DNA from: Brevundimonas terrae | Lineage (GTDB): Bacteria; Pseudomonadota; Alphaproteobacteria; Caulobacterales; Caulobacteraceae | Assembly: GCF_011761985.1 (NCBI RefSeq) | Contig: NZ_JAASQT010000010.1 | Span: forward strand, 1-37,539 | Direction of reading: 5' to 3' | DNA length: 37,539 nt | The notes under the pieces: model-generated | Databases searched by the model: none | Told to the model about the DNA's origin: nothing | What the model saw: the letters and a program-made list of their open reading frames with translations, nothing else | Program-made: the position numbers and the translations under genes | Shown: piece after piece, positions 8,406-15,672 of the stretch | Layout: the number at the start of each line of letters is the position of its first letter | Position numbering within the stretch: position 1 is the stretch's first letter

Positions 8406-9059
8406 ATGAAAACCTCCGTTGCTCTGCTGGCCGCTGCGTCGGTTCTGTGCATGGCGGGCGCTGCGTCGGCGCAAGCTCAACCTTCCGATCCGGTCGGCAA
8501 GGGCACCTTGATTGTGACCGCGCGCATGACCGGCGTTCTGACCTCGGCAGATGACGCCATTGTCGATGCAAGCGGTGCGGCCAGCGGTCTGAATGTGGAT
8601 GTGTCCGATGACTGGATGCCGACGCTGGGCTTTACCTATTTTGTCTCGGACCACTGGGCCATCGAAGGGATTCTGGGGGCGACCCAGCACGAGGTGAAGG
8701 CCAAGGGGGCAGGGACCGATGTGGCAGTTCACGAGACATGGGTGTTGCCGCCTATCGTGACCGCCCAATACCGACCGACGCCGAACAACCGTATCAGCCC
8801 TTATGTGGGGGCCGGTGTCAGCTACATGGCCTTCTTCGAGGGCAAGGATAAGAACGGTTTCACGGTCGATATCGACGACGGTTTTGGCGTCGCCCTGCAA
8901 GCGGGTGCCGACATCAATCTGTCGGGTCCGTGGACGCTGAATTTGGATGCCAAAAAGGTCTGGTTCGATACCGATGCCAGCATCAATGGCGGCACGCTGA
9001 AAACCAATGTCAGCCTTGACCCGTGGGTCGTGTCACTGGGCGTCGGGCGCAAGTTCTAG
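8406..9059 (+). CDS. ompW: OmpW-family outer membrane protein
   Basis: This 217-residue outer-membrane protein probably forms the eight-stranded OmpW barrel with a narrow hydrophobic channel. A signal peptide of about 22 residues ends in AASA, before QAQP. The start of the mature part carries the family's arginine stretch (LIVTARMTGV). Alternating beta-strands follow, including VSDHWAIEGILGATQHEV and the YVGAGVSYMAFF region. The chain ends in phenylalanine (VGRKF), as expected for assembly by the BAM machinery. GGAAGA precedes the ATG. The gene is monocistronic between the cydX terminator and an inverted repeat at 9072. It is probably controlled by the FNR-like box at 8308. Confidence 0.92.
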   Translation: MKTSVALLAAASVLCMAGAASAQAQPSDPVGKGTLIVTARMTGVLTSADDAIVDASGAASGLNVDVSDDWMPTLGFTYFVSDHWAIEGILGATQHEVKAKGAGTDVAVHETWVLPPIVTAQYRPTPNNRISPYVGAGVSYMAFFEGKDKNGFTVDIDDGFGVALQAGADINLSGPWTLNLDAKKVWFDTDASINGGTLKTNVSLDPWVVSLGVGRKF

Positions 9060-9071
9060 GCGCATATGAAA

Positions 9072-9101
9072 AGGGCGCATCCTGTAGCCAGAATGCGCCC
9101 T
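9072..9101. terminator. Inverted repeat between convergent ompW and fnrL
   Basis: A perfect 9-bp stem (9072-9080 with 9093-9101) encloses a 12-base loop. The minus-strand tail has a short T run (TTTTCAT), so it suits the fnrL transcript better. The plus-strand tail is poor in T. Confidence 0.55.
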
Positions 9102-9115
9102 GATCATTGAGGTGT

Positions 9116-9856
9116 TCAAGCCTCGCCGTTGCCCAGTGCCTTGAGGGCTTCGGCATTGACCAAGGCAATATCATTGCCGGGTAACAGGCGGATCAAGCCG
9201 GACGTTTTAAGCTGGGTCATGACACGGCTGACGGTTTCGATGGTCAGGCCCAGATAGTCGGCAATATCCAGACGGGTCATTGGCAGGTGAACCTGATGCT
9301 CCGGCCCGCCCAGTTGCCGCTGTCGCTCTGACAGGCGCACGAGGAAGCTGGCCAGACGCTCCTTGGCGGTCTTGCGGCCCAGAAGCACGATCTGCTCTTG
9401 TGCCGCCATAAGCTCGTCACCGGCCAGCGCGACCAGACGGTGTTCGAGCGCAGGTAGCGCGTTCAGCAACTGATCGAAATTATTGCGCTTGAAGCGGCAG
9501 GTCTGAAGCGGGGTGAGCGCCTCGGCGGTAAAGTTCGCCACACCGCGTCCACCCAGACCCAGAAAATCGCCCTGAAACAGAAAGCCTGTGATCTGGCGAC
9601 GGCCATCGGGCAGCAGGCGGTACAGTTTCACCGCGCCTTCGACGACATTGTAGACATAGGGATTCGGGTCGCCTTCGTGAAACAGGGCCTGTCCGGCATC
9701 GATATTTATGGCGTCGCTGTTGCAGGCCATGCTGTGCAGTTCGTGGCCTTTGAGATCGGCACAAACGCCCAGCGGGCGGGCTCCACAGGTTGCGCAAGGG
9801 TGCACATCCTCAAGCGCGATGTTCTGCGGGTCCGTCAGAAGGCTGGGGGTACTCAA
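9116..9856 (-). CDS. fnrL: FnrL, oxygen-sensing Crp/Fnr-family regulator with iron-sulfur cysteines
   Basis: This DNA-binding regulator is activated at low oxygen. The N-terminus has C21-x2-C24-x7-C32. With the central Cys120 (in PLQTCRF), these match the four ligands of a 4Fe-4S cluster in FnrL proteins. A cyclic-nucleotide-type beta domain covers about 48-140 and a dimer helix about 140-180. The winged helix has the recognition motif E207-T-V-S210-R211, known to read TTGAT. I chose a TTG start at 9856 (246 residues), because GGAG lies about nine bases before it and the length fits the family. Longer in-frame starts would run into the gene at 9952. Several matching FNR boxes lie within 4.6 kb. 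It is the only regulator of its type in the window. Confidence 0.92.
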   Translation of the reverse strand: MSTPSLLTDPQNIALEDVHPCATCGARPLGVCADLKGHELHSMACNSDAINIDAGQALFHEGDPNPYVYNVVEGAVKLYRLLPDGRRQITGFLFQGDFLGLGGRGVANFTAEALTPLQTCRFKRNNFDQLLNALPALEHRLVALAGDELMAAQEQIVLLGRKTAKERLASFLVRLSERQRQLGGPEHQVHLPMTRLDIADYLGLTIETVSRVMTQLKTSGLIRLLPGNDIALVNAEALKALGNGEA

Positions 9857-9951
9857 TGCCTGATCTCCAAGCGCGTGACAGGACGGGCGTATTAGGGCGG
9901 GCGTACTATAGTCGCGCTTTGCCCGCTTTACGAACCGCGGTGTACAAGCTT

Positions 9952-10383
9952 TTAGACCAAGGTCGAATGGGGTGGTACCAGAACCGTCGCGTCGGGCGTG
10001 ATCCTGAGTGCGGCCCCCATAGAACGCGACAGGTGTTGCAGCTCTTGATCGAGGGCGTCGCGTACCAGCGGACGCACCCCCATTTCGCGCACGAAGAACG
10101 GTCCGGCCCAAAGGGTTTCACCGTGTTCGAGATCGGGTTGCCGCCACCAGCAGACAAAACCCAGAATGCCGCCGCGCTGGTTACGCGCCACCAATATACC
10201 GCGACCATCGGGATCGGCCCGCCAGTCGCACAGGAAGTTTTCCCAGCGCTCTGGCGGAAGATCGGGCTTGGCCCAGCGGGCTAGCGCATAGGCTGCGGTT
10301 TCGTCATCCGAACACAGGGGCGATACGAGAAGACCCGGCCGGGGGCAGGGGGCGGCATTCATGTCTGGGGGGAGATCTCGCAT
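9952..10383 (-). CDS. GNAT-like protein of unknown substrate
   Basis: This is a small soluble protein of 143 residues from the ATG at 10383. A GTG at 10410 or an ATG at 10362 is also possible. The pattern resembles the acetyltransferase (GNAT) fold: a strand pair around GRGILVARNQRGGILGFVCW, then HGETLWAGPFFVREMGVRP and a helix LVRDALDQELQHLSRSMG. I see no clear acetyl-CoA loop of the Q/RxxGxG/A form, so activity is doubtful. It lies 95 bases upstream of fnrL on the same strand and could be co-transcribed with it. The start faces a perfect FNR box centred about 40 bases upstream. Identification as GNAT is tentative. Confidence 0.6.
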   Translation of the reverse strand: MRDLPPDMNAAPCPRPGLLVSPLCSDDETAAYALARWAKPDLPPERWENFLCDWRADPDGRGILVARNQRGGILGFVCWWRQPDLEHGETLWAGPFFVREMGVRPLVRDALDQELQHLSRSMGAALRITPDATVLVPPHSTLV

Positions 10384-10416
10384 GCCACCATTTGAGCCAA
10401 TGGCGCACACCGGACC

Positions 10417-10430
10417 TTGATTTGAATCAA
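10417..10430. promoter_or_regulatory. Perfect FNR/FixK-type box in the divergent promoter
   Basis: TTGATTTGAATCAA matches TTGAT-N4-ATCAA exactly. It is centred 62 bases before the ATG at 10486. A class II promoter would have its -10 near 10447-10452 (TTATGG) and start near 10465. It is also just upstream of the minus-strand gene that starts at 10383. Confidence 0.85.
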
Positions 10431-10485
10431 GCTATAAAAAAGGCTGTTATGGCAAGGTGCTGAAGCAGAAACCTCGAGCGGAGCC

Positions 10486-11019
10486 ATGACCATGACCACG
10501 AAGCCGACAGAACCCATTCATGGCCGCGCGGTATTGGCGATTCTGAAGCTGCTCGGCAGCCAGACCCTGATGACGCTGGCGGTCAATCGACCGGACGGCA
10601 GGCCACATGCCGCGACGCTGGGCTATATGAATGATGGCCTGAACCTGTATTTCATGACGGCAAGGCACAGCGAGAAACTGTCGAATATTCTGGCTGATCC
10701 GCGTGTCGGTGTGGCGATACGGGGCCATGCCGAAGAGGGCGAGGCCGTGGGCGTTTCCATGGATGCCCACGCCAGAGTGCTGACAGACCCGACCGAGATC
10801 GAGCAGGTGACGGCCATGATTCTGGACCGTGCGCCGGAAAACACGCCTTGGGCTCCCGGAGAGGGCAAGACGGTGGTGGTCAAAGTGATTCCCGAGACCA
10901 TCAAAGCGGTGGCCGTTATCGACGGTCGCAGCCACGCGCAGTCCTATCAGATCGGCGATGTCGAGGCTGTAATGGCCGGTGTGGACTATGAACCCAGCGC
11001 TGTAGCGCGTCTTTTCTGA
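10486..11019 (+). CDS. Pyridoxamine 5'-phosphate oxidase-like FMN split-barrel protein
   Basis: This 177-residue protein has the split beta-barrel of the PNPOx-like flavin-binding family. The N-terminal half is diagnostic: a helix (ILKLLGSQTLMTLAV), strands with the DGRPHAATLGYMNDGLNLYFMT pattern, and the helix HSEKLSNILADPRVGVAI. Members bind FMN, F420 or heme and are often of unknown substrate. The family is broad, so no reaction can be assigned. Either ATG 10486 or ATG 10492 may start translation; GGAG lies just upstream. A perfect FNR box at 10417 suggests induction at low oxygen, perhaps for stress or nitric oxide chemistry (inference). Confidence 0.8.
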   Translation: MTMTTKPTEPIHGRAVLAILKLLGSQTLMTLAVNRPDGRPHAATLGYMNDGLNLYFMTARHSEKLSNILADPRVGVAIRGHAEEGEAVGVSMDAHARVLTDPTEIEQVTAMILDRAPENTPWAPGEGKTVVVKVIPETIKAVAVIDGRSHAQSYQIGDVEAVMAGVDYEPSAVARLF

Positions 11020-11155
11020 AAAAATCGGGGGTTAAGCGCAACTTGTGGCCAATACCCCTTGAAATACAAATGGGGGTCAGGCATACGCCCCCCTCTGGCG
11101 AGGGTCACGCCGCTAAAGGAAACTTGACGGCGAACAGATCTTTGTCCGGGACACT

Positions 11156-11231
11156 AGGAGTGTAGCTCAGCTGGTAGAGCATCGGTCTCCAAAACCGAGG
11201 GCCGGGGGTTCGAATCCCTCCACTCCTGCCA
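11156..11231 (+). tRNA. trnW: tRNA-Trp (anticodon CCA)
   Basis: A complete 76-base cloverleaf is visible. The acceptor stem pairs AGGAGTG (11156-11162) with CACTCCT (11221-11227), followed by G and an encoded CCA. The anticodon stem TCGGT/ACCGA (11182-11186 and 11194-11198) presents CCA at 11189-11191. The T-loop TTCGAAT is normal. Its place 71 bases before secE is typical of alphaproteobacteria. A TTGACG at 11124-11129 may belong to its promoter, but I see no convincing -10. Confidence 0.97.
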
Positions 11232-11302
11232 TTCCCCCTGTTGTAATCGCTTGGGACTTCCCATTTGATGCAGCAGGAACCAGAGATTGAAGAGACGTCA
11301 TA

Positions 11303-11599
11303 ATGGCTAAGGCGAAGACTCCACGCGGTCGCCGCAAACCGGCAACCCAGACCGCCGCTGCACAAGGTGCTGCGACTGTCACCGTCGACACGCCTTCCCC
11401 CAAGAAGAAAACCTCGATCCCGCAGTTCATCAGCGAAGTTCGCGCTGAGGCTCGCAAGATCGTCTGGCCGTCGCGCAAAGAAACCTGGATCACTTCGGTT
11501 ATGGTGTTCATCATGGTGGCTATCGCGGCTGCATTCTTCTGGATCGTTGACGCAGGCCTGACGCTAGGCTCACAATTTATTCTCGGTATCGGCCGATAA
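11303..11599 (+). CDS. secE: SecE, preprotein translocase subunit
   Basis: SecE is the small essential subunit of the SecYEG protein-export channel. The 98 residues have a basic, low-complexity N-terminal tail (1-38). The conserved amphipathic helix follows (FISEVRAEARKIVWPSRKET) and then one membrane helix at about 63-85 (VMVFIMVAIAAAFFWIVDAGL). This is the single-helix form found in most bacteria, not the three-helix enterobacterial form. It lies 14 bases before nusG. Confidence 0.95.
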   Translation: MAKAKTPRGRRKPATQTAAAQGAATVTVDTPSPKKKTSIPQFISEVRAEARKIVWPSRKETWITSVMVFIMVAIAAAFFWIVDAGLTLGSQFILGIGR

Positions 11600-11613
11600 C
11601 AGGAGACGCGCAG

Positions 11614-12186
11614 ATGACGGATGCAGCGCCCGTAGCGGCCAATCCCCGCCACAAGTGGTATATCGTTCACGCCTACTCGAACTTCGAAAAGAAGGTCGCC
11701 GAGTACCTGCGTGACCAGGCCAAGCAACAAGGTCTGGAAGAACATTTCTCGGAAATCCTCGTTCCAACCGAAGACGTGGTGGAAATCCGCCGTGGTCGTA
11801 AGGTCAATTCGGAACGCAAATTCTTCCCTGGCTATGTGCTGGTGAAGATGGAGATGACCGACCAAGCCTATCACCTGGTCAAGAACACCCCGAAGGTCAC
11901 CGGCTTCCTCGGTGCCGCTGGTGGCACCAAGCCGCTGCCGGTTTCGGAACGTGAAGTCCAGAACATCATCGGTGCCGTGCAAGAGGGCGTCGAGCGTCCG
12001 AAGCCTACGATCCATTTCGACATCGGCGAAAAGATCAAGGTCACCGACGGTCCGTTCGCCAGCTTCGACGGTACGGTCGAGAGCGTGGACGAGGAAAACA
12101 CCCGCCTGCGTGTTACCGTTTCGATCTTCGGTCGCGCGACGCCGGTCGATCTGGAATACAATCAGGTCGAAAAGGTTGGCGAATAA
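11614..12186 (+). CDS. nusG: NusG, transcription termination/antitermination factor
   Basis: NusG binds RNA polymerase, aids elongation and links it to Rho or the ribosome. The NGN domain (about 10-125) starts with KWYIVHAYSNFEKKVAEYL and includes the FFPGYVLVKM strand. The KOW domain (about 135-188) has VTDGPFASFDGTVESVDEE and ends in NQVEKVGE. The length of 190 residues is normal. AGGAG precedes the ATG. A diverged second copy of the last eight codons lies just downstream in another frame (12200-12223). Confidence 0.97.
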   Translation: MTDAAPVAANPRHKWYIVHAYSNFEKKVAEYLRDQAKQQGLEEHFSEILVPTEDVVEIRRGRKVNSERKFFPGYVLVKMEMTDQAYHLVKNTPKVTGFLGAAGGTKPLPVSEREVQNIIGAVQEGVERPKPTIHFDIGEKIKVTDGPFASFDGTVESVDEENTRLRVTVSIFGRATPVDLEYNQVEKVGE

Positions 12187-12223
12187 CGCCAACCCTAGGC
12201 AAGTCGAGAAGGTCGGCGGATAA
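12163..12223 (+). repeat. Duplicated nusG 3' tail
   Basis: The last 24 bases of nusG (12163-12186, coding QVEKVGE-stop) recur at 12200-12223 as a diverged copy coding QVEKVGG-stop. Twenty of 24 bases agree. All four differences are transitions, and three of them would be synonymous. The second copy is out of frame with nusG and untranslated. Confidence 0.8.
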
Positions 12224-12250
12224 GCTTCGCTGGACTTCCAAAATATTCAG

Positions 12251-12285
12251 GGGCCGCTTCCACACCGGAAGCGGCCCTTGTTTTA
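12251..12285 (+). terminator. Rho-independent terminator of secE-nusG
   Basis: A perfect 11-bp stem (12251-12261 with 12267-12277) with a five-base loop is followed by TTGTTTTAT. It separates nusG from rplK, so rplKA needs its own promoter. Confidence 0.9.
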
Positions 12286-12315
12286 TATCGGTAGGCGCAT
12301 TGTGCGTTGTCCGAT

Positions 12316-12343
12316 TTGCGTTTGCGGGGTGGCTCTGTTAAAG
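12316..12343 (+). promoter_or_regulatory. Possible rplKA promoter
   Basis: TTGCGT (12316-12321) and TTAAAG (12338-12343) are 16 bases apart. They lie after the nusG terminator and 120 bases before rplK. A promoter must exist in this 180-base gap, but this assignment is only the best match by eye. Confidence 0.35.
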
Positions 12344-12462
12344 GCCCGCCTTCGCTTTGCAGTCGTATGACTCGCGATGCGTTAAACCCGTGGGAGGCAG
12401 CCATGCCAGACCACGGCTCACCGATCCGGCTGCAATGCCGGGTTCATTGTTAGGAGAGACAA

Positions 12463-12894
<432 letters not shown>

Positions 12895-12898
12895 TTAG

Positions 12899-13588
12899 AT
12901 GGCTAAGCAAACCAAAGCTCAAAAAGCACGCATTGGTGTAACCGAAGACCTGATCGCATACGTTGATGCGATCAAGCTGGTTAAGGACAATGCCAAGGCC
13001 AAGTTCGACGAGTCGATCGAAATCGCCGTCAATCTGGGCGTTGACCCGCGTCACGCCGACCAACAGGTCCGTGGCGTTGTGAACCTGCCGTCGGGTACCG
13101 GCCGTGACGTTCGCGTCGCCGTGTTCGCCAAGGATGCCAAGGCTGCTGAAGCAACCGCGGCTGGCGCTGAACACGTTGGTGCCGAAGACCTGTACGAAAA
13201 GATCGCCGGTGGCTTCATGGAATTCGACCGCGTTATCGCGTCGCCGGACATGATGGCTCTGGTCGGTCGCCTCGGTAAGGTACTGGGCCCGCGCGGCCTG
13301 ATGCCGAACCCGAAGGTCGGCACCGTGACCCCGAACGTTGCTCAAGCTGTTAAAGACGCCAAGGGCGGCGCAGTTGAGTTCCGCGTCGAAAAGAACGGTA
13401 TCGTTCACGCCGGTATCGGCAAGGCTTCGTTCACCCAGGACGCCCTGGAGCTGAACGTGAAGGCCTTCGTCGACGCGCTGAGCAAGGCCAAGCCGTCGGG
13501 TGCCAAGGGCACCTACGTCAAGCGTATCGCTCTGTCCTCGACCATGGGTCCGGGCATCAAGGTTGATCCGGCTTCGCTGGGCGCCTGA
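12899..13588 (+). CDS. rplA: Ribosomal protein L1
   Basis: L1 forms the mobile L1 stalk near the E site and in many bacteria represses its own L11-L1 mRNA. The 229 residues include the conserved [20 protein letters not shown] at the domain boundary and the C-terminal [18 protein letters not shown]. The start lies four bases after the rplK stop. A strong terminator follows within 30 bases, which ends the transcript before the inserted genes. Confidence 0.98.
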   Translation: MAKQTKAQKARIGVTEDLIAYVDAIKLVKDNAKAKFDESIEIAVNLGVDPRHADQQVRGVVNLPSGTGRDVRVAVFAKDAKAAEATAAGAEHVGAEDLYEKIAGGFMEFDRVIASPDMMALVGRLGKVLGPRGLMPNPKVGTVTPNVAQAVKDAKGGAVEFRVEKNGIVHAGIGKASFTQDALELNVKAFVDALSKAKPSGAKGTYVKRIALSSTMGPGIKVDPASLGA

Positions 13589-13617
13589 TAGCGACGTTTG
13601 CCGCAAGGCATAAGGAT

Positions 13618-13651
13618 ACGGCCCCGCAGAGCAATCTGCGGGGCCGTTTTC
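13618..13651 (+). terminator. Rho-independent terminator of rplKA
   Basis: A perfect 12-bp stem (13618-13629 with 13636-13647) has the loop AGCAAT and a TTTT tail. The outer eight pairs, the loop and the tail are identical to the terminator at 62-94. Two inner pairs differ by compensatory change. Confidence 0.95.
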
Positions 13652-13747
13652 TTTGGGGCCACCACGACGGCTAGGGTAGGTGCCGATTCTGGGCTATGCG
13701 GGTTGGTCTATTGCGCGCACAGAAATATCGTTTCGGGGAACTATCGT

Positions 13748-14299
13748 ATGGCTTTGAGGCTGAAGATTGCCGTTGTTGTCGGCAGCGCCCGCAAGGGTTC
13801 GATCAACCAGACCTATGCCGAGGCCCTTGAAAAACTGGCAGGCGAGGGGATGGTGTTCGACTATCTGCCTGTCGGGGAATTGCCGCTGTACAATATGGAC
13901 CTCGAGGCAGACATGCCGACGGTGCTGGGTGACATCAAGGCACGCATACAGGCGGCGGACGGCGTGTTGTTTGTCTCGCCAGAGCATAACCGCTCGGTGA
14001 CGGCACTGATGAAGAACACGCTGGACTGGTGCTCGCGGGCCAGTGGCGGCAATGCGTGGGCCGGCAAGCGGGCTGCGGTTTGTGGCGCTTCACCGGGCGC
14101 GCGCGGGGCCGATCTGTCGCAAATGCATTTTCGCCAGATTGCGGTTGTTCTGAATCTGGAAATCCTGCCGCAACCCGAAGTCTATGTGCATGTCAAAGAC
14201 GGGTTGTTCACCGAAGCGGGCGATTTTGCCAGTGAACGTGATGCCAGCTTCCAGAAGCGTTTTCTGGACCGGTTTGCAGATTGGGTCGCCACGGCTTAA
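13748..14299 (+). CDS. NAD(P)H-dependent FMN reductase, flavodoxin fold
   Basis: This cytoplasmic flavoprotein reduces FMN or quinones with NAD(P)H, and belongs to the YieF/ChrR-like branch of FMN_red. The phosphate-binding loop is VVGSARKGSINQTYAEAL near the N-terminus. The second flavin motif SPEHNRSVTALMKNTLDW is at about 79-96. GASPGARGADLSQMHFR follows. I start it at ATG 13748, with GGGGA nine bases before; the upstream in-frame codons run through the rplA terminator. The protein has 183 residues, normal for the family. It is the first of five non-ribosomal genes between rplA and rplJ. The substrate is unknown. Confidence 0.88.
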   Translation: MALRLKIAVVVGSARKGSINQTYAEALEKLAGEGMVFDYLPVGELPLYNMDLEADMPTVLGDIKARIQAADGVLFVSPEHNRSVTALMKNTLDWCSRASGGNAWAGKRAAVCGASPGARGADLSQMHFRQIAVVLNLEILPQPEVYVHVKDGLFTEAGDFASERDASFQKRFLDRFADWVATA

Positions 14300-14313
14300 C
14301 AAGGACAGGATTG

Positions 14314-14337
14314 TTCAGTATTCGGATGAATATTGAA
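14314..14337. repeat. 24-bp inverted repeat after the FMN reductase gene
   Basis: TTCAGTATTC and GAATATTGAA pair over ten positions (one as a wobble) around the spacer GGAT. No T run follows, so it is a poor Rho-independent terminator. It could be an operator or an mRNA 3'-end hairpin. Confidence 0.5.
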
Positions 14338-14463
14338 GCCAAGACGTTGGGCGCGGTTGACCTTTTGTGCCCGAGGCGGTGAAAGCCCGCTGCACCCCCT
14401 GTTGCTATTTAAAAGCTCGTGTCACGGCATGGGCCTGACTGCCGTTCGGACCTCTAAAGCGAT

Positions 14464-14904
14464 ATGAACAAGACACATGCCGATATATCCCTTCGCCAGA
14501 TCGCGGCTCTGCCGTGGCGCTTGCGTGGCGGTCAGGTCGAGGTGTTGCTGGTCACGTCGCGCGAGACGAAGCGGTGGGTTATCGCCAAGGGCAACCTGAT
14601 GGCGGACCTCAGCGACCATCTGGCCGCCGCACAGGAAGCCTATGAGGAAGCCGGGGTTCAGGGGGATATCAGCCCGAACGCCATGGGGTCCTATATCTAT
14701 GACAAGCGGTTCAAGGACGGACGTTCGGTGCCGTGCGTCGTGGACGTGTATCCGCTGGAAGTTCTGATCCAGTTGGGAAGCTGGCCCGAACTGCATCAAC
14801 GCACGCGCCAATGGATGAGCGCCGAAGAGGCCGCATCCAGCGTGGACGAGCCGGATCTGGCGGCACTGATCCGCACCTTTGCCGATACGGGCACTCGTAT
14901 CTGA
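14464..14904 (+). CDS. Nudix hydrolase, DIPP-like
   Basis: Nudix enzymes cleave nucleoside or inositol diphosphate bonds with bound Mg. The 146 residues begin with ISLRQIAALPWRLRGGQVEVLLVTSR, typical of the alphaproteobacterial DIPP-like group. The Nudix helix is present as QEAYEEAGV with the metal-binding glutamates, after GNLMADLSDHLAAA. Relative to the general Nudix box, the first glutamate is Leu and the Arg of REUxEE is Gln. From what I recall of this subfamily, such deviations are common in it, so activity is likely kept. It lies 164 bases after the FMN reductase gene and ends 15 bases before the convergent GST gene. The substrate is unknown. Confidence 0.85.
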   Translation: MNKTHADISLRQIAALPWRLRGGQVEVLLVTSRETKRWVIAKGNLMADLSDHLAAAQEAYEEAGVQGDISPNAMGSYIYDKRFKDGRSVPCVVDVYPLEVLIQLGSWPELHQRTRQWMSAEEAASSVDEPDLAALIRTFADTGTRI

Positions 14905-14918
14905 TCTGGCTCGATCCG

Positions 14919-15584
14919 TCAGGACGAGGTCGGGTGGCTGGCCTCGTATTCACGGAACGGCTTGAGTTGGTCGGCTAGCGCGCGCTTGAAAGCGGGGCGG
15001 GCCTCGGCCTGTTCGACATAGGCGGCCAGTGCAGGGAAGTCGGCAAGGATGGGTGTGTGGCGCAGATCGCGCAGCACATGGACCATCAGGATATCGGCGG
15101 CGCTGAAGCGGTTATTGGCGAACCAGTTCTTATCTCCCAAGGCATCCTGAAGTTCGCCCAGTCGCTTGCGCAGGTCGGATTCTATCTCGGGGCGGCGCTG
15201 GGATGCCCAAGCCTTTTCATTGTTGAAGAAGTCTATACCGGCCAGTTCAGCAACGAACGGCTCGATGCTGTTCATAGCGGCGAACAGCCATGACATGACC
15301 ATGGCCCGCCCCGCGTCGTCGGCAGGCATAAGTTCAGGCGAGGCTTGCGCGATCCACAGGACAATGGCCCCGCTCTCGAACATCTGCACCTTGCCATCTC
15401 TATAGGCGGGCACCTGCCCGAAGGGTTGCATGGCCCGATAGGCCGGCGTTGCTTGGTCCTCAAACCCGATCAGTCGCGCGTCATAGCCAAGACCGGCTTC
15501 TTCCAATGCCCAGCGGACGCGCAGGTCGCGTACCGAGCCTTGGGCAAAGTCGGGGACCCATTTGAAAGCGGTGACTTCGATCAT
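14919..15584 (-). CDS. Glutathione S-transferase family protein
   Basis: This cytosolic GST-like protein has 221 residues. The N-terminal thioredoxin fold (1-80) includes the glutathione-site pattern FGQVPAYRDGKVQMFESGAIVLWIA, with the conserved cis-proline (VPA) and the Glu-Ser pair. A helical C-terminal domain (about 95-210) contains RFSAADILMVHVLRDL. I chose ATG 15584 because AAGGAG lies six bases before it; an in-frame ATG at 15602 is six codons earlier. It diverges from the marR gene, and the 81-base gap has two palindromes. This arrangement suggests control by that MarR regulator. Confidence 0.9.
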   Translation of the reverse strand: MIEVTAFKWVPDFAQGSVRDLRVRWALEEAGLGYDARLIGFEDQATPAYRAMQPFGQVPAYRDGKVQMFESGAIVLWIAQASPELMPADDAGRAMVMSWLFAAMNSIEPFVAELAGIDFFNNEKAWASQRRPEIESDLRKRLGELQDALGDKNWFANNRFSAADILMVHVLRDLRHTPILADFPALAAYVEQAEARPAFKRALADQLKPFREYEASHPTSS

Positions 15585-15630
15585 GGGTTGCTCCTTCAAC
15601 ATGTAAGGACGCCCTCAATGACGCCGTGCA

Positions 15631-15672
15631 TTGACAGTAGATTTGATATCAACCTAATTGACTCTATGTCAA
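15631..15672 (+). promoter_or_regulatory. marR promoter with two overlapping palindromic operators
   Basis: A perfect -35 TTGACA (15631-15636) and a -10-like TAATTG (15655-15660) are 18 bases apart. The 10-base palindrome TTGATATCAA (15643-15652) fills the spacer. A second palindrome, TTGAC-N5-GTCAA (15658-15672), covers the -10 edge and the ATG at 15666. Such placement would let the regulator block its own transcription. The resemblance of the first palindrome to an FNR box is superficial because it lacks the four-base spacer. Confidence 0.65.

Noticed and set aside
9857..10111. Long N-terminal extension of FnrL
   Set aside because: It overlaps the gene at 9952 and yields an Arg-rich, domain-free stretch. 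TTG 9856 gives the usual FnrL length.
13598..13747. N-terminal extension of the FMN reductase from the ATG at 13598
   Set aside because: It would translate through the rplA terminator and adds 50 residues unlike the family. ATG 13748 has a ribosome binding site and the expected N-terminus.
14590..14670. Inactive Nudix enzyme because the box deviates from the general consensus
   Set aside because: The metal-binding EAYEEAG glutamates are kept, and from what I recall of this alphaproteobacterial subfamily the deviations are usual in it. Loss of function is not supported.
15643..15652. TTGATATCAA as another FNR box
   Set aside because: The half-sites abut without the four-base spacer FNR needs. 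Its place inside the marR promoter fits a MarR operator better.
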